Source: Streptomyces sp. McG3 (lineage in GTDB: Bacteria; Actinomycetota; Actinomycetes; Streptomycetales; Streptomycetaceae). Taken from it: DNA of 54,486 nt. Shown piece by piece: positions 42,827 to 52,200 of this stretch. The stretch spans positions 1 through 54,486 of the forward strand of contig NZ_JAAXYC010000017.1 in the NCBI RefSeq assembly GCF_018619185.1, given 5' to 3'. The notes under the pieces are model-generated. The model had not been told where the DNA came from. It saw nothing but the letters and a program-made list of their open reading frames with translations, and searched no databases. Made by a program: the position numbers and the translations under genes. Each line of letters opens with the position of its first letter. The first letter of the stretch is position 1.

Positions 42827-44547
42827 GGTTTCCTCTCGGTCGGTGCGGCGGGGCGCACGGGCACGGGGATGACCCGGTGGGTCGGTGGTGGTGCGGTGAG
42901 GTCGAGCGACGCGGTGAAGGGCCGGTCGTCGTCGCGGCAGACGAACTGCATGACGTGGCGTCCGGCGGCGGCGGCCCGGATGAGCCCGCCGGTGGTGGCC
43001 CAGACACCGGACTGGTAGAAGTCGCGCAGCCCGGGGAGGCCCGGGCCGTGCTTCTTGATCAGCTCTTCGAGGGTCTCGCCGCTCTCCACGAAGGGCTGCC
43101 AGCCGAGGACGGTCCCGTCGTAGTTGCCGGTGTAGCGGACCTGGGTGAGGGGGCTGGAGACGTCACGGACGACGATCGCGTCCCGCAGGCCGGGGTAGCG
43201 CTGCTCCAGGAAGCCGACGAGTGTTTCGCGGGCCCGCCGTTTCGCCGCGTAGTAGCCGCGCCCGTGCCGTACGGGCAGGGTGTGCAGCTCCTGTCCGCCG
43301 CGGGTGCGGGTGATCTGTTCGGGGCCCTCGTCCAGGGCGCGCCAGGGGGCGATGTCGCAGAAGTAGGTGGCGTAGACGACGGTGGTGCCGTCCGGGGACA
43401 GTTCGGGGTAGTGGCGGCTGCGGAACTGGACGTTGATGCTGGGGTGGCGGATGCCGGTCAGTTCGGCGGCCGTCGCCCCGTCGAGGAGGTAGGTGGTGCA
43501 GGGGTCGCCCTCGGGGAAGGGGCGGGAGAGGCCGAGGAAGAGGGTGAAGTAGCCGGGGAAGACCATGCCGGGTTCGTGGATGGTCTCGGTGTAGAGCTTG
43601 CGGTAGTCCTCGCCCAGGTACTTGCCCTCCAGGAACTTCATGGTCGTGGTGTAGCCGTCGCAGGCCGACACGACGATGTCGGCGCGCAGTTCTTGACCGT
43701 CGCTGAGGCGGACGCCCACCGCCCGGTCGTCCTCGACGATCACCGTCTCGACCCTGGTGTTGTAGGAGACCTCGCCGCCGAGCCGGCGGTAGCGGGCCTC
43801 GATCGACTCGGCGAGGCCGAGGGAGCCGCCTTCGGGGACTCCGGCGGAGAGGTTGGCGTGCGAGGCGAGCTGGAAGTGGAAGGGGAGGACGGGGAAAGCC
43901 GGGTGCTTCTCGTACAGGATGAAGTTGAAGGCCTCCCGCAGGAGGGGGTCCTTGAACTTCTGGGAGAAGTCGCTCATCAGGACGGTGATCGTGGTGCGGA
44001 CGGAGTTGAAGTACGGCAGGAACGAGGCGAGCATCCGCCAGCGCTCCCGGCGTCCCATCAGTCCGACGGGCTTGAGGAAGGGGTAGACCGCGAGCGCCTT
44101 GCGGAAGCTGCGCAGTTGCGCGCAGAACTTCCGCACCAGCCGGGCGTCGGCGGGCGAGATGTCGATGAGGTGGGCTTCGAGGCGGTCGGGGTCGGAGTAG
44201 AAGTGGACGGCCCGGCCGTCCGAGCCGCGCACGATGTTGAAGACGTCGAAGTGGCGGATCTCCTTGCCCTGGAGGGCGCCGAGCTCCAGCCAGATCTGGT
44301 GCATCTCGTTGCCGGGGCCGCTGCCGAGGAGCCAGCTGACGCAGGCGTCCAGGGTGAAGCCGCCACGCTCCCAGGCGGTGCAGCAGCCGCCGGGGATCTC
44401 GTGCATCTCCAGGATGCGGGTGCGGTAGCCGTTCATCTGGGCGTAGCAGCCGGTGGAGAGCCCGCCGAGGCCGGCCCCGATGATGATCATCGTCTCCCGG
44501 GGCCGGCGGGCGCCGCCGGGCCGGGGCCCGTTCCTGTCGCCGCTCAT
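42823..44547 (-). CDS. ftdD: FAD-dependent oxidoreductase of the PTM locus (phytoene-desaturase-like, FtdD-like)
   Basis: Flavoprotein of 574 residues. The N-terminal dinucleotide motif is MIIIGAGLGGLSTGCYAQMN, followed by PGGCCTAWERGGFTLD, a signature of PTM FAD enzymes. FPVLPFHFQLASHANLSAG and IVVSACDGYTTTMKFLEG lie in the middle, and GVWATTGGLIRAAAAGRHV closes the FAD site. These enzymes form the outer rings of the PTM carbocycle. The ATG at 44547 overlaps the ftdC stop by four bases; upstream in-frame extension would be shadow sequence. It is paralogous to its neighbour ftdC. Confidence 0.88.
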   Translation of the reverse strand: MSGDRNGPRPGGARRPRETMIIIGAGLGGLSTGCYAQMNGYRTRILEMHEIPGGCCTAWERGGFTLDACVSWLLGSGPGNEMHQIWLELGALQGKEIRHFDVFNIVRGSDGRAVHFYSDPDRLEAHLIDISPADARLVRKFCAQLRSFRKALAVYPFLKPVGLMGRRERWRMLASFLPYFNSVRTTITVLMSDFSQKFKDPLLREAFNFILYEKHPAFPVLPFHFQLASHANLSAGVPEGGSLGLAESIEARYRRLGGEVSYNTRVETVIVEDDRAVGVRLSDGQELRADIVVSACDGYTTTMKFLEGKYLGEDYRKLYTETIHEPGMVFPGYFTLFLGLSRPFPEGDPCTTYLLDGATAAELTGIRHPSINVQFRSRHYPELSPDGTTVVYATYFCDIAPWRALDEGPEQITRTRGGQELHTLPVRHGRGYYAAKRRARETLVGFLEQRYPGLRDAIVVRDVSSPLTQVRYTGNYDGTVLGWQPFVESGETLEELIKKHGPGLPGLRDFYQSGVWATTGGLIRAAAAGRHVMQFVCRDDDRPFTASLDLTAPPPTHRVIPVPVRPAAPTERKP

Positions 44548-46226
44548 GAGCCCTCGCTCTCCCGTGCGGACCACCGGTCGAGCTGGGGCAGATGTCCCAG
44601 CTTCCCGGGGTGCCAGGGTTCGGCGCCCTTGCTCTCCCAGGCCCGGAATTCCAGGCCCAGGTCGCGGCAGAGGTACTGGACGGCGAAGCGGCCGGTGGAG
44701 GCGGCGCGGATCAGGCCGCCCATGCCGACCCACTGTCCGGCCATGGAGAAGTCGCTCAGTCCCGGCAGCCGCATCCGGTCCTTGCCGACGAGGCGCGCCG
44801 CGACGTCGTCGGCGTCGGAGAACGCCTTCCACGCGAGGATGGAGCCGCCGAGGTTGCCGGTGTAGCGGTGGGTGGTGGCGGGCGTGGCGACCTCGACGAT
44901 GGCGATGCGCTCCGCGATGCCCGGCGTGCGGCGCTCCAGGAAGTCGCGGACGAAGTGGGCCACTTCGCTCTTGCGCCGGCGGTACTCCTTGCGGTCCCTG
45001 GTGCGCAGGTCCTTCCAGTGGGCGTAGTCGCTGAAGTAGGTGCAGTGCAGGACGGAGTGGCCCGGCGGTGCGAAGCCGCCGGAGTAGCGGGAGCGTGCCT
45101 GCACGACGAGGCTGTCCTGGAGGGCTCCGGGGAGGTGGGCCGCGTCGTCGGGGCCGAGGAGGTGTGTGGTGCTGTGCGCCTCCTCGGGTTCCAGGTCGCC
45201 GCGCAGGCCGACGAAGGCGGAGACGACGGCGGGGAAGAGGGTGCCGGGGCGGTGGAGGAGGTCGGTGTAGAGCTTGTCGATCCGGGGGCCGGTGTACCGG
45301 CCGCCCAGGAGTCCGTAGACGGTGGTGTGGCCGTCGCAGGCGGAGACCACGTGCTCGGCGAAGTACTTCTTCCCGTTGCGGAGTTCGATGCCGATCGCGC
45401 GGTCGTCCTCGACCAGGATGCGTTCGGTACGGGCCCGGTAGGTGACCGTTCCGCCGAGGCTCTTGTAGCGCTCCTCGACGGAGCGGGCGAGGCCGAGCGA
45501 ACCGCCCTGGGGGAAGCCCGCGTTGCCGTGGTGGGCGGCCGCCATGTTGAAGAGGTAGGGCAGCATCGGGAAGCCCTCGGGGTCCTGGAAGAAGATGTTG
45601 CGGAACGCCCTGCGCAGCAGCGGGTCCTGGAACCGGTCGGCGAACACGTGCATCGGGGTGGCCGCGGTCCGCCAGAACAGCCGGAACGCGGGGAGCACCG
45701 TGCGCAGGGTCTGGGCCCTCTCCCGTACGGTCCTGAGCGCGGGCGCCGTCAGGAACGGGTACAGCTCGATGTCGATGAAGCGCCGCAGGTCCCGGGTGAA
45801 GGCCCGGATGAGCGGGGCGTCGGCGGGTGAGACCTCCAGGAGGTGGGCCTCCAGCCGGTCGGGGTCGTTGTAGAACGTCACCGACCGGCCCGAGGCGTCC
45901 TCGACCTTGTTGAACAGTTCGAAGTTGGTGACCGTCTTGCCGTCGAGCGCGCCGAGTTCGCTCCACACCTGGTGGGCGTCGTTGCCCGGGGCGGTGCCGA
46001 TGAGCCATTCGATGCAGTAGTCGAAGAGGTACCCGTCGCGCGACCAGGCGGTGCAGCAGCCGCCGGGCAGCACGTGCTTCTCGAAGATGCGGGTCCTGGC
46101 TCCGCTCATCTGCGCGTAGACGCCGGTGGAGAGGCCGGCCACGCCCGCGCCGATGACGATGACGCGGGGCGGGGTGCCCGGGGTGCGTTCCCTGCTGGTC
46201 CAGTCGGTGGGGTCGTCATCCGCCAT
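44544..46226 (-). CDS. ftdC: FAD-dependent oxidoreductase of the PTM locus (phytoene-desaturase-like, FtdC/IkaB-like)
   Basis: Flavoprotein of 560 residues, paralogous to the next gene. The N-terminal motif is VIVIGAGVAGLSTGVYAQMS with PGGCCTAWSRDGYLFDYC after it. GNAGFPQGGSLGLARSVEER and HVVSACDGHTTVYGLLGG are in the middle, and QWVGMGGLIRAASTGRFA at the end. It starts at 46226, inside the end of the PKS-NRPS gene (11-base overlap), so the two are coupled. In ikarugamycin and related pathways such an enzyme begins carbocycle formation. Confidence 0.88.
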   Translation of the reverse strand: MADDDPTDWTSRERTPGTPPRVIVIGAGVAGLSTGVYAQMSGARTRIFEKHVLPGGCCTAWSRDGYLFDYCIEWLIGTAPGNDAHQVWSELGALDGKTVTNFELFNKVEDASGRSVTFYNDPDRLEAHLLEVSPADAPLIRAFTRDLRRFIDIELYPFLTAPALRTVRERAQTLRTVLPAFRLFWRTAATPMHVFADRFQDPLLRRAFRNIFFQDPEGFPMLPYLFNMAAAHHGNAGFPQGGSLGLARSVEERYKSLGGTVTYRARTERILVEDDRAIGIELRNGKKYFAEHVVSACDGHTTVYGLLGGRYTGPRIDKLYTDLLHRPGTLFPAVVSAFVGLRGDLEPEEAHSTTHLLGPDDAAHLPGALQDSLVVQARSRYSGGFAPPGHSVLHCTYFSDYAHWKDLRTRDRKEYRRRKSEVAHFVRDFLERRTPGIAERIAIVEVATPATTHRYTGNLGGSILAWKAFSDADDVAARLVGKDRMRLPGLSDFSMAGQWVGMGGLIRAASTGRFAVQYLCRDLGLEFRAWESKGAEPWHPGKLGHLPQLDRWSARESEGS

Positions 46227-49200
46227 GGGCCGCGTCTCCCCTCAGGACGGAGCGCACCAGCTCGGCGTTGCGGGGCAGGTGCTTGGCGTCGAGCATGTCG
46301 GCGTGGACGCCGGAGCCGCGCAGTACGGCGGTGGCGCCGGTGGAGCTGCCGTGCCAGGTGCCGTGCTCCCCGGCGGCGTAGAGGGCGGCCTTCTCCTCGT
46401 CGGTGATCACGCTGACCGTCGCGGCGACCGTGCCGGTGTTGGGGGTGCGACCGCAGAAGGCGAGGTACTCGGCGGCGTGGGCGAGGGTCTCGCGGGCGAC
46501 GGCCTCGGAGCCGGTGTGCTTGCGTACGTGGTCGGCGAGTTCGCTCTCGAAGGCGGCGATGCCCGAGGCGTCCGGTTCGTAGGCGGCGAGGATGCGGCGG
46601 GAGTCGAGGATGACGACGTGGGCGACCTCCCGGCCGCGCCGCTCCAGCTCCTTGGCCGTCTCGAAGGCGAGGTTGCCGCCGAGGGAGTAGCCCAGGAGCA
46701 GGTAGGGGCCGTCGGGCCGGTCCGCCTCGATCAGGTCGGCGTACCGGCTGACCTTGTCGTCGCCGGGGAGGTAGTTGAAGCCGGTGACGGAGTGGTCGGG
46801 GAGCTGGGCGGCCAGCCCTCGGTAGACGAGTCCGTGGCCGCCGGCGGGCGGGAAGCAGAAGAGGGCGGGGGCCTGTCCGGCGTTGAAGGTGAGGCTGGGC
46901 AGTTCGTCGGCGGTGGTGCCGAGCAGGACGTCCTCCACGGTGGCGGCCATGCCGTGCAGCGTGGTGACCTGGTAGAGCCTGCTGACGGGGACGCCGACGC
47001 CGAACTCGGTGCGCAGGTGGTGGAGGAGTTCGATGAGTTTGATCGAGCTGCCGCCGAGTTCGAAGAAGTCGTCCTCCAGACCGATCTGTTCGCGGCCGAG
47101 CAGGGTCTTCCAGTGGCGGGCGACGCTGACCTCGTACAGCGTCACGGGCTCCTCGTGCGGTCGGGCTCCCGCCTCGGCCCGGGGGGCGGGCAGGGCGGCC
47201 GTGTCGACCTTGCCGTTGGCCGTCAGCGGCAGGGCGGGCAGTTCGGTGAAGTGGGACGGGATCATGTACGAGGGCAGTGAGCGCGCCAGGTGGCGGCGCA
47301 GGGCCCGGACGTCCAGGGTCGCGCCGGGCGCGGGGACGCAGTAGGCGCAGAGTGTCGCCTCTCCCCCGGTGTCGGTGCGTACGGTGACGACGGCCCGGGC
47401 GAGCGGGGGCCACTGGGCGAGCTGCGCCTCGATCTCGCCGATCTCGATGCGGTGGCCGCGCAGTTTGACCTGTCCGTCGGTGCGGCCGAGCAGGTGGACC
47501 CGGCCGTGCGCGTCCCAGCGGGCGATGTCGCCGGTGCGGTAGAGGCGTTCGGTCCGGGCGTCGGCTCCCCGGCCGAGGGCCCGGGTGACGAAGCGCTCCT
47601 CGGTCTGTTCGGGGTCTCCGGCGTAGCCGAGGGCGACTCCGGCGCCGCCGATCCAGAGTTCGCCGGGCACGCCGGGCGGGACGGGTTCGCCGTGGGCGTC
47701 GAGGACGTGGAGGGTGCTGTTGGGCAGGGGCCGGCCGATCGGGACCATCGCGCCGGGTTCCAGGTCGTCGACGGGCCCCTCGAAGAACGCGCTGTCGATG
47801 GTGGCCTCGGTGAGGCCGTAGGAGTTGACGAGGCGGGTGCCGGGTCCGCACAGCTCGGCCAGCCGGCGGTACTCCCCCACGCTCCAGGCGTCCGAACCGA
47901 CCACCAGCAGGCGCAGGAAGTCCAGCCGCAGCCCTTCCCGTGCGCAGTGGTCCATCAGGCCGCGGACGACGGCGGGAACGAACTCCGCGCAGTCCACGCG
48001 TTCCTGACGCATTGTCCGGTAGAGCCGGGTGGTGTCGAAGAGGAGGTCGCGGTCGGCCAGGACGAGGGTGCCGCCCGAGCACAGGGCGCGCACCAGGTCG
48101 CCGGTGAACACGTCGAAGGACGGTTCGGCCATCTGGAGGTGTGTGCGGACGTCGCTGTCCAGCCGGTACTCCTGGCGCCACGCGGCGTGGGCGGAGGCGA
48201 GGTTGCGGTGGCTGACGCGGACGGCCTTGGGCCGGCCGGTGGATCCGGAGGTGGTGATGACGTACGCGGGCGAGTCGGGGCCCGCCTCGGCGGCCGGTCC
48301 TTCCGGGTGCGGTTCGGTACGTCCGAGCGCGGCGAGGGTGAGCGTCGGGACGGTCAGCGCTCCGGTCTGCTCCGGCGCGGCGTCGTCCGCGACGAGGACG
48401 AGTGCCGCGCCCGTGGTCGTCACGAGGTGGGCGAGCCGGTCGGCGGGCTGGTCGGGGCGGAGCGGGAGGTAGGCGGCGCCGGCCCTGAGCACGCCGAGCA
48501 GGGTGACGATCAGCTCGGGCGTCTTGTCGAGGCACAGCACGACCACCGAGCCCTCGCCGACGCCGAGCGCCCGCAGCCGGGCGGCGGTGCCGGCGGCCCG
48601 CCGGTCCAGTTCGGCGTAGGTCAGCCGGCGCGTCCCGCCGTGTGCGGTGGGCAGGGTGACGGCGACGGCCGCGGGGTGTTCGACGGCGACGCGGCCGATC
48701 AGCGTCTGGACCGGGGTGAACGGCTCCGCCCCGGGTCCGGCGGACGGCAGGGCCGGGCGGCTCCATTCCCCGACGAGCCGTTCCCGCTCCCGGTCGCCGA
48801 GCATCTCCAGTCGTGAGGCGGGCTGTTCGCCCGGCACCCGGGTCATCCGGTCGAGGAGCCGGGTGTAGTGGGCGGCCATGCGGCGCATGGTCTCGGGGAG
48901 GAAGAGGTCGGTGTTGTACTTGAACACGCAGTGGAAGCGGCCCTCGGCCTCGTCCTCGTAGGCGGACAGCGTTATGTCGAACTGCCCTTCCTCCTCCGGT
49001 AGTTCGATGTACTCCAGGCGGTAGCCGTACTGCTCGGTGGCCACCTTGTGGGTGAGGAGGATGAACATCGCCTGGAAGACGGCGGAGCGGCTGGGGTCGT
49101 GCTGGAGGCCCAGCTCCTCGACGAGGAGGACGAAGGGGTACTCCTGGTTGTCCAGGCCGCCGAGCACGGTCCGGCGGACCTGTTGCAGCAGTTCGGCGAC

Positions 49201-52200
49201 GGTCGGGTCATCGGACAGGTCGGCGTGCAGGGGCAGCGGGTTGACGAAGTAGCCGTAGACGGACGAGAAGTCCTGCCGGGTGCGGCCGGTCACCGGGCTG
49301 CCGACGACGATGTGGTCCTGCCCGGAATAGCGGTGCAGCAGGAGGTAGTACGCGCTCAGCAGCACCATGAACGGGGTGACGCCGTGGGCCCGGGCCAGGG
49401 CCTGGACCCGGGCGCTGAGGGCGTCGTCCAGGACGAAGAACTCGGAGGCCCCGTTGTGCGTCTGGACCGCCGGGCGCGGCTTGTCGACGGGGAGGTCGAG
49501 GAGCGGGACCTCGGCCGGCAGGTGGGAGCGCCAGTAGTCGAGCATGCCCGCCGCCCCGGGCCCGGCCAGGAAGGCGTTCTGCTGGTTGAGGAAGTCGAGG
49601 TAGCGGGCCCCGATCGGTGGGAGCTGGGGTTCCTGGTTGCGGCGCAACGCCTCGTAGACGGCGAGGAGTTCCTCGATGAAGGTGAAGGTGGAGATGGCGT
49701 CGGAGACGATGTGGTGGACGGCCTTCATGATGATCCAGCGGTCCGGGCCCCGCTTGAAGAGCCGGAAGCGGACCAGGGGGTCCTGGGCGAGGTCGTAGGG
49801 CTTGCGGTACTCCTGGACGATCGTCGCGTGGATGGACTCCCAGTCCTCTCCCTGGACGTCGAAGAGGGCGAGGTCCATCGCGGCGTCCTCGGAGACCCGC
49901 TGCACGGCCTGCCCGTCCACCAGGAGGAAGTTGGTGCGGAGCGCGGGGTGCCGGGCGATGAGCCGGCGGACGGCCTCGAACATCAGGTCCGGTTCGAGCG
50001 TGACGGTCACCTCGACGGCCCCGCCGATGTTGTACGCGTAGCCGTCGGGGTTGAGGTGCTTGAGGAACCAGAGCGCTTTCTGGTTCTGCGTCAGTGGGTA
50101 CTGCCCCTCGTCACTGTGGAGTTCCACAGCTCCCGGGGCCCCGTCGGGGGCGTCGGCCGAGGCCAGGGCGGTGAGGCCGTCGTGGAGCTGGGCGGCGAGT
50201 TCCCCGGCCGGGGTGCCGCTGAGCAGGGCGACCACGGGGAGGGCGACGCCGAGCTCGGCGTGGATCCGGGCCCGCAGCTCCATGGCGAGGAGTGAGTCGA
50301 GGCCGAGTTCGCCGAGTCCGGTGGCGGGGTCGATGCGGTCCGTGCCGGTGCGCAGCACGGTGGCCGAGAGCGCGGCGAACCGCTCGGCGACCAGGGCCCG
50401 GCGGGTCTCCTCGTCGGCGGCGCGGAAGACGTCGAGGAATCCGTTGCCCGAGGCGGCGTCGGCCGGCGGGGCGGCGGCCGCGGCGAGGTCGGCGACCAGC
50501 GGCGGCGGGGACGGGTACCAGGCGAGGAAGACGGGCCAGTCGACGACGGTGGCGACGACCAGCTGGGCGTGGTCCTGGCCGATGACGCGTTCCAGGACGG
50601 CCATGCCGGCGTCCGGGGACAGCGAGCTCATGCCACGGCTGTGCAGATAGTGGTCGACCAGTCCGAGTTCCTCGATCATTCCGGTGGCCCAGGGGCCCCA
50701 GTCCAGGCTGAGCGCGGGCAGTTGCCGGGCGCGGCGGTGGTGGGCGAGGGCATCCAGGAAGGCGTTGCCCGCGGCGTAGTTGGTCTGGCCGGCCGTGGTC
50801 AGCAGCGAGGCGATCGAGGCGAAGAGCACGAAGTGTTCGAGGGGTTCGTCGCGCAGGTGCCGGTGCAGGAGGTGGGCGCCGACGGTCTTGGGGTCGTGGA
50901 CGGCGTCGAAGGCGGCCCGGTCCAGATCGGCGACGAGCGTGTCACGGACCTGTCCGGCGAGGTGGAACACCCCGCGTACGGGAGGCGCCCCGCTGTGCCG
51001 GTGGGCGTCGAGCCAGCCGGCCAGGGCGTCCTCGTCGGTGATGTCGAGGGTCGCGAGGACGGGCTGCGCGCCGAGCGCCTCCAGCTCGCGGAGCAGGGCC
51101 ACGGCCCGGCCCTCGGCGGTGGCGGGGTCGGTGCCGGCCCACTTCTCGCGGGCCGGGACGGGGGTGCGCCCGACCAGGATGATCCGGCGGGCCCCGCGGC
51201 GTACGAGGGTGCGGCACAGCAGTCGGCCGAGCGCGCCGAACGCGCCGGTGACCAGATAGCTGCCGTCCGCCCGCAGGCGCAGGGGCAGCGGCCTGGTCAG
51301 GCCCTCGGCGGGGCGGAGGCGGCTGGTGCGGCGGACCCCGTCGCGCAGGGCGATCTCCTCCTCGTCGTCGCTGAGGACTTCGCCGAGGAGCGCTTCGGCC
51401 TCGGCCCGGTCGCCGTCGGGGCCCGGCTGCCGCCCGGGGTCGAGGTCGATGAGTTTGCCGGGGTGTTCGATCAGTTCCTGGTGCCGCAGCACGCGGCCGA
51501 TGCCCCAGGCGGGTGCCCCGAGGGGTTCGGGCCCTTCGCCGGGCAGGGCCGGCTGGGCGCCGCGGGTGACGATGTGCAGGCGGCCTCCGCCGTCCCGGGC
51601 GGACAGGAGCCGGGCGAGGGCGATCAGTGAGTACGCTCCCGCGCCGGTGTGGTCGGTCAGGGAGGTCCGGTCGCAGTCGGCGAGGGCGGGCGCGTCGAGG
51701 TTCCACAGGTGCAGGACGGCCCCCCGGAAGGGACCCCCGTCGCGGTCCAGGTCGGCGAGGAGCCGGCGCAGACCGGCGTCGGACGCGGGGTCGACGGTGA
51801 ACGTGGCGCCGTCGCCGGACGCGGTGTAGGCCGCGCCCCGGCGCACCAGGCGGCAGCGTTCGCCGCGGGCGCCGGCCAGGGCGGCGAAGGCGTCCGCGAC
51901 TCCCCCGGTGTCGGCGAGGACCAGCCAGTCGTGGTCCCGTACGGCTGTCGTGGGTACCGGCCGGCGATCGGCTTCGCGCCCCGTCGGCCCGCCGCGTACG
52001 TCGCCGTCATTCACGTCACCGTCGTTCACCTCCTGCGGCAGGGCGCGGGCGTCGACGGCGGGCAGCGGTGGGCAGTCGGTCCAGACGGGTTCGGCGAGCC
52101 AGGAGTCGATCGTGGTCCGGGCGACGGCGGTGGCCGCCTTCTCCACGTCGGCGGCGCGGAAGCCGAGGACGCGGCCGAGCGGCGCCCCGTCGTCGGCGTA

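Noticed and set aside
42823..46008. One very long leftward frame that would join ftdD to extra N-terminal sequence
   Set aside because: The extra part is an off-frame shadow of ftdC, rich in Arg and Pro, without family motifs. The ATG at 44547 gives a normal FAD-enzyme start and a four-base overlap.
51260..52160. Possible ER or methyltransferase domain in the PKS between DH and KR
   Set aside because: No NADPH motif of an ER and no SAM-binding GxGxG were seen. The stretch fits the structural half of the KR. It contains a small NDGDV tandem repeat, which looks like linker.
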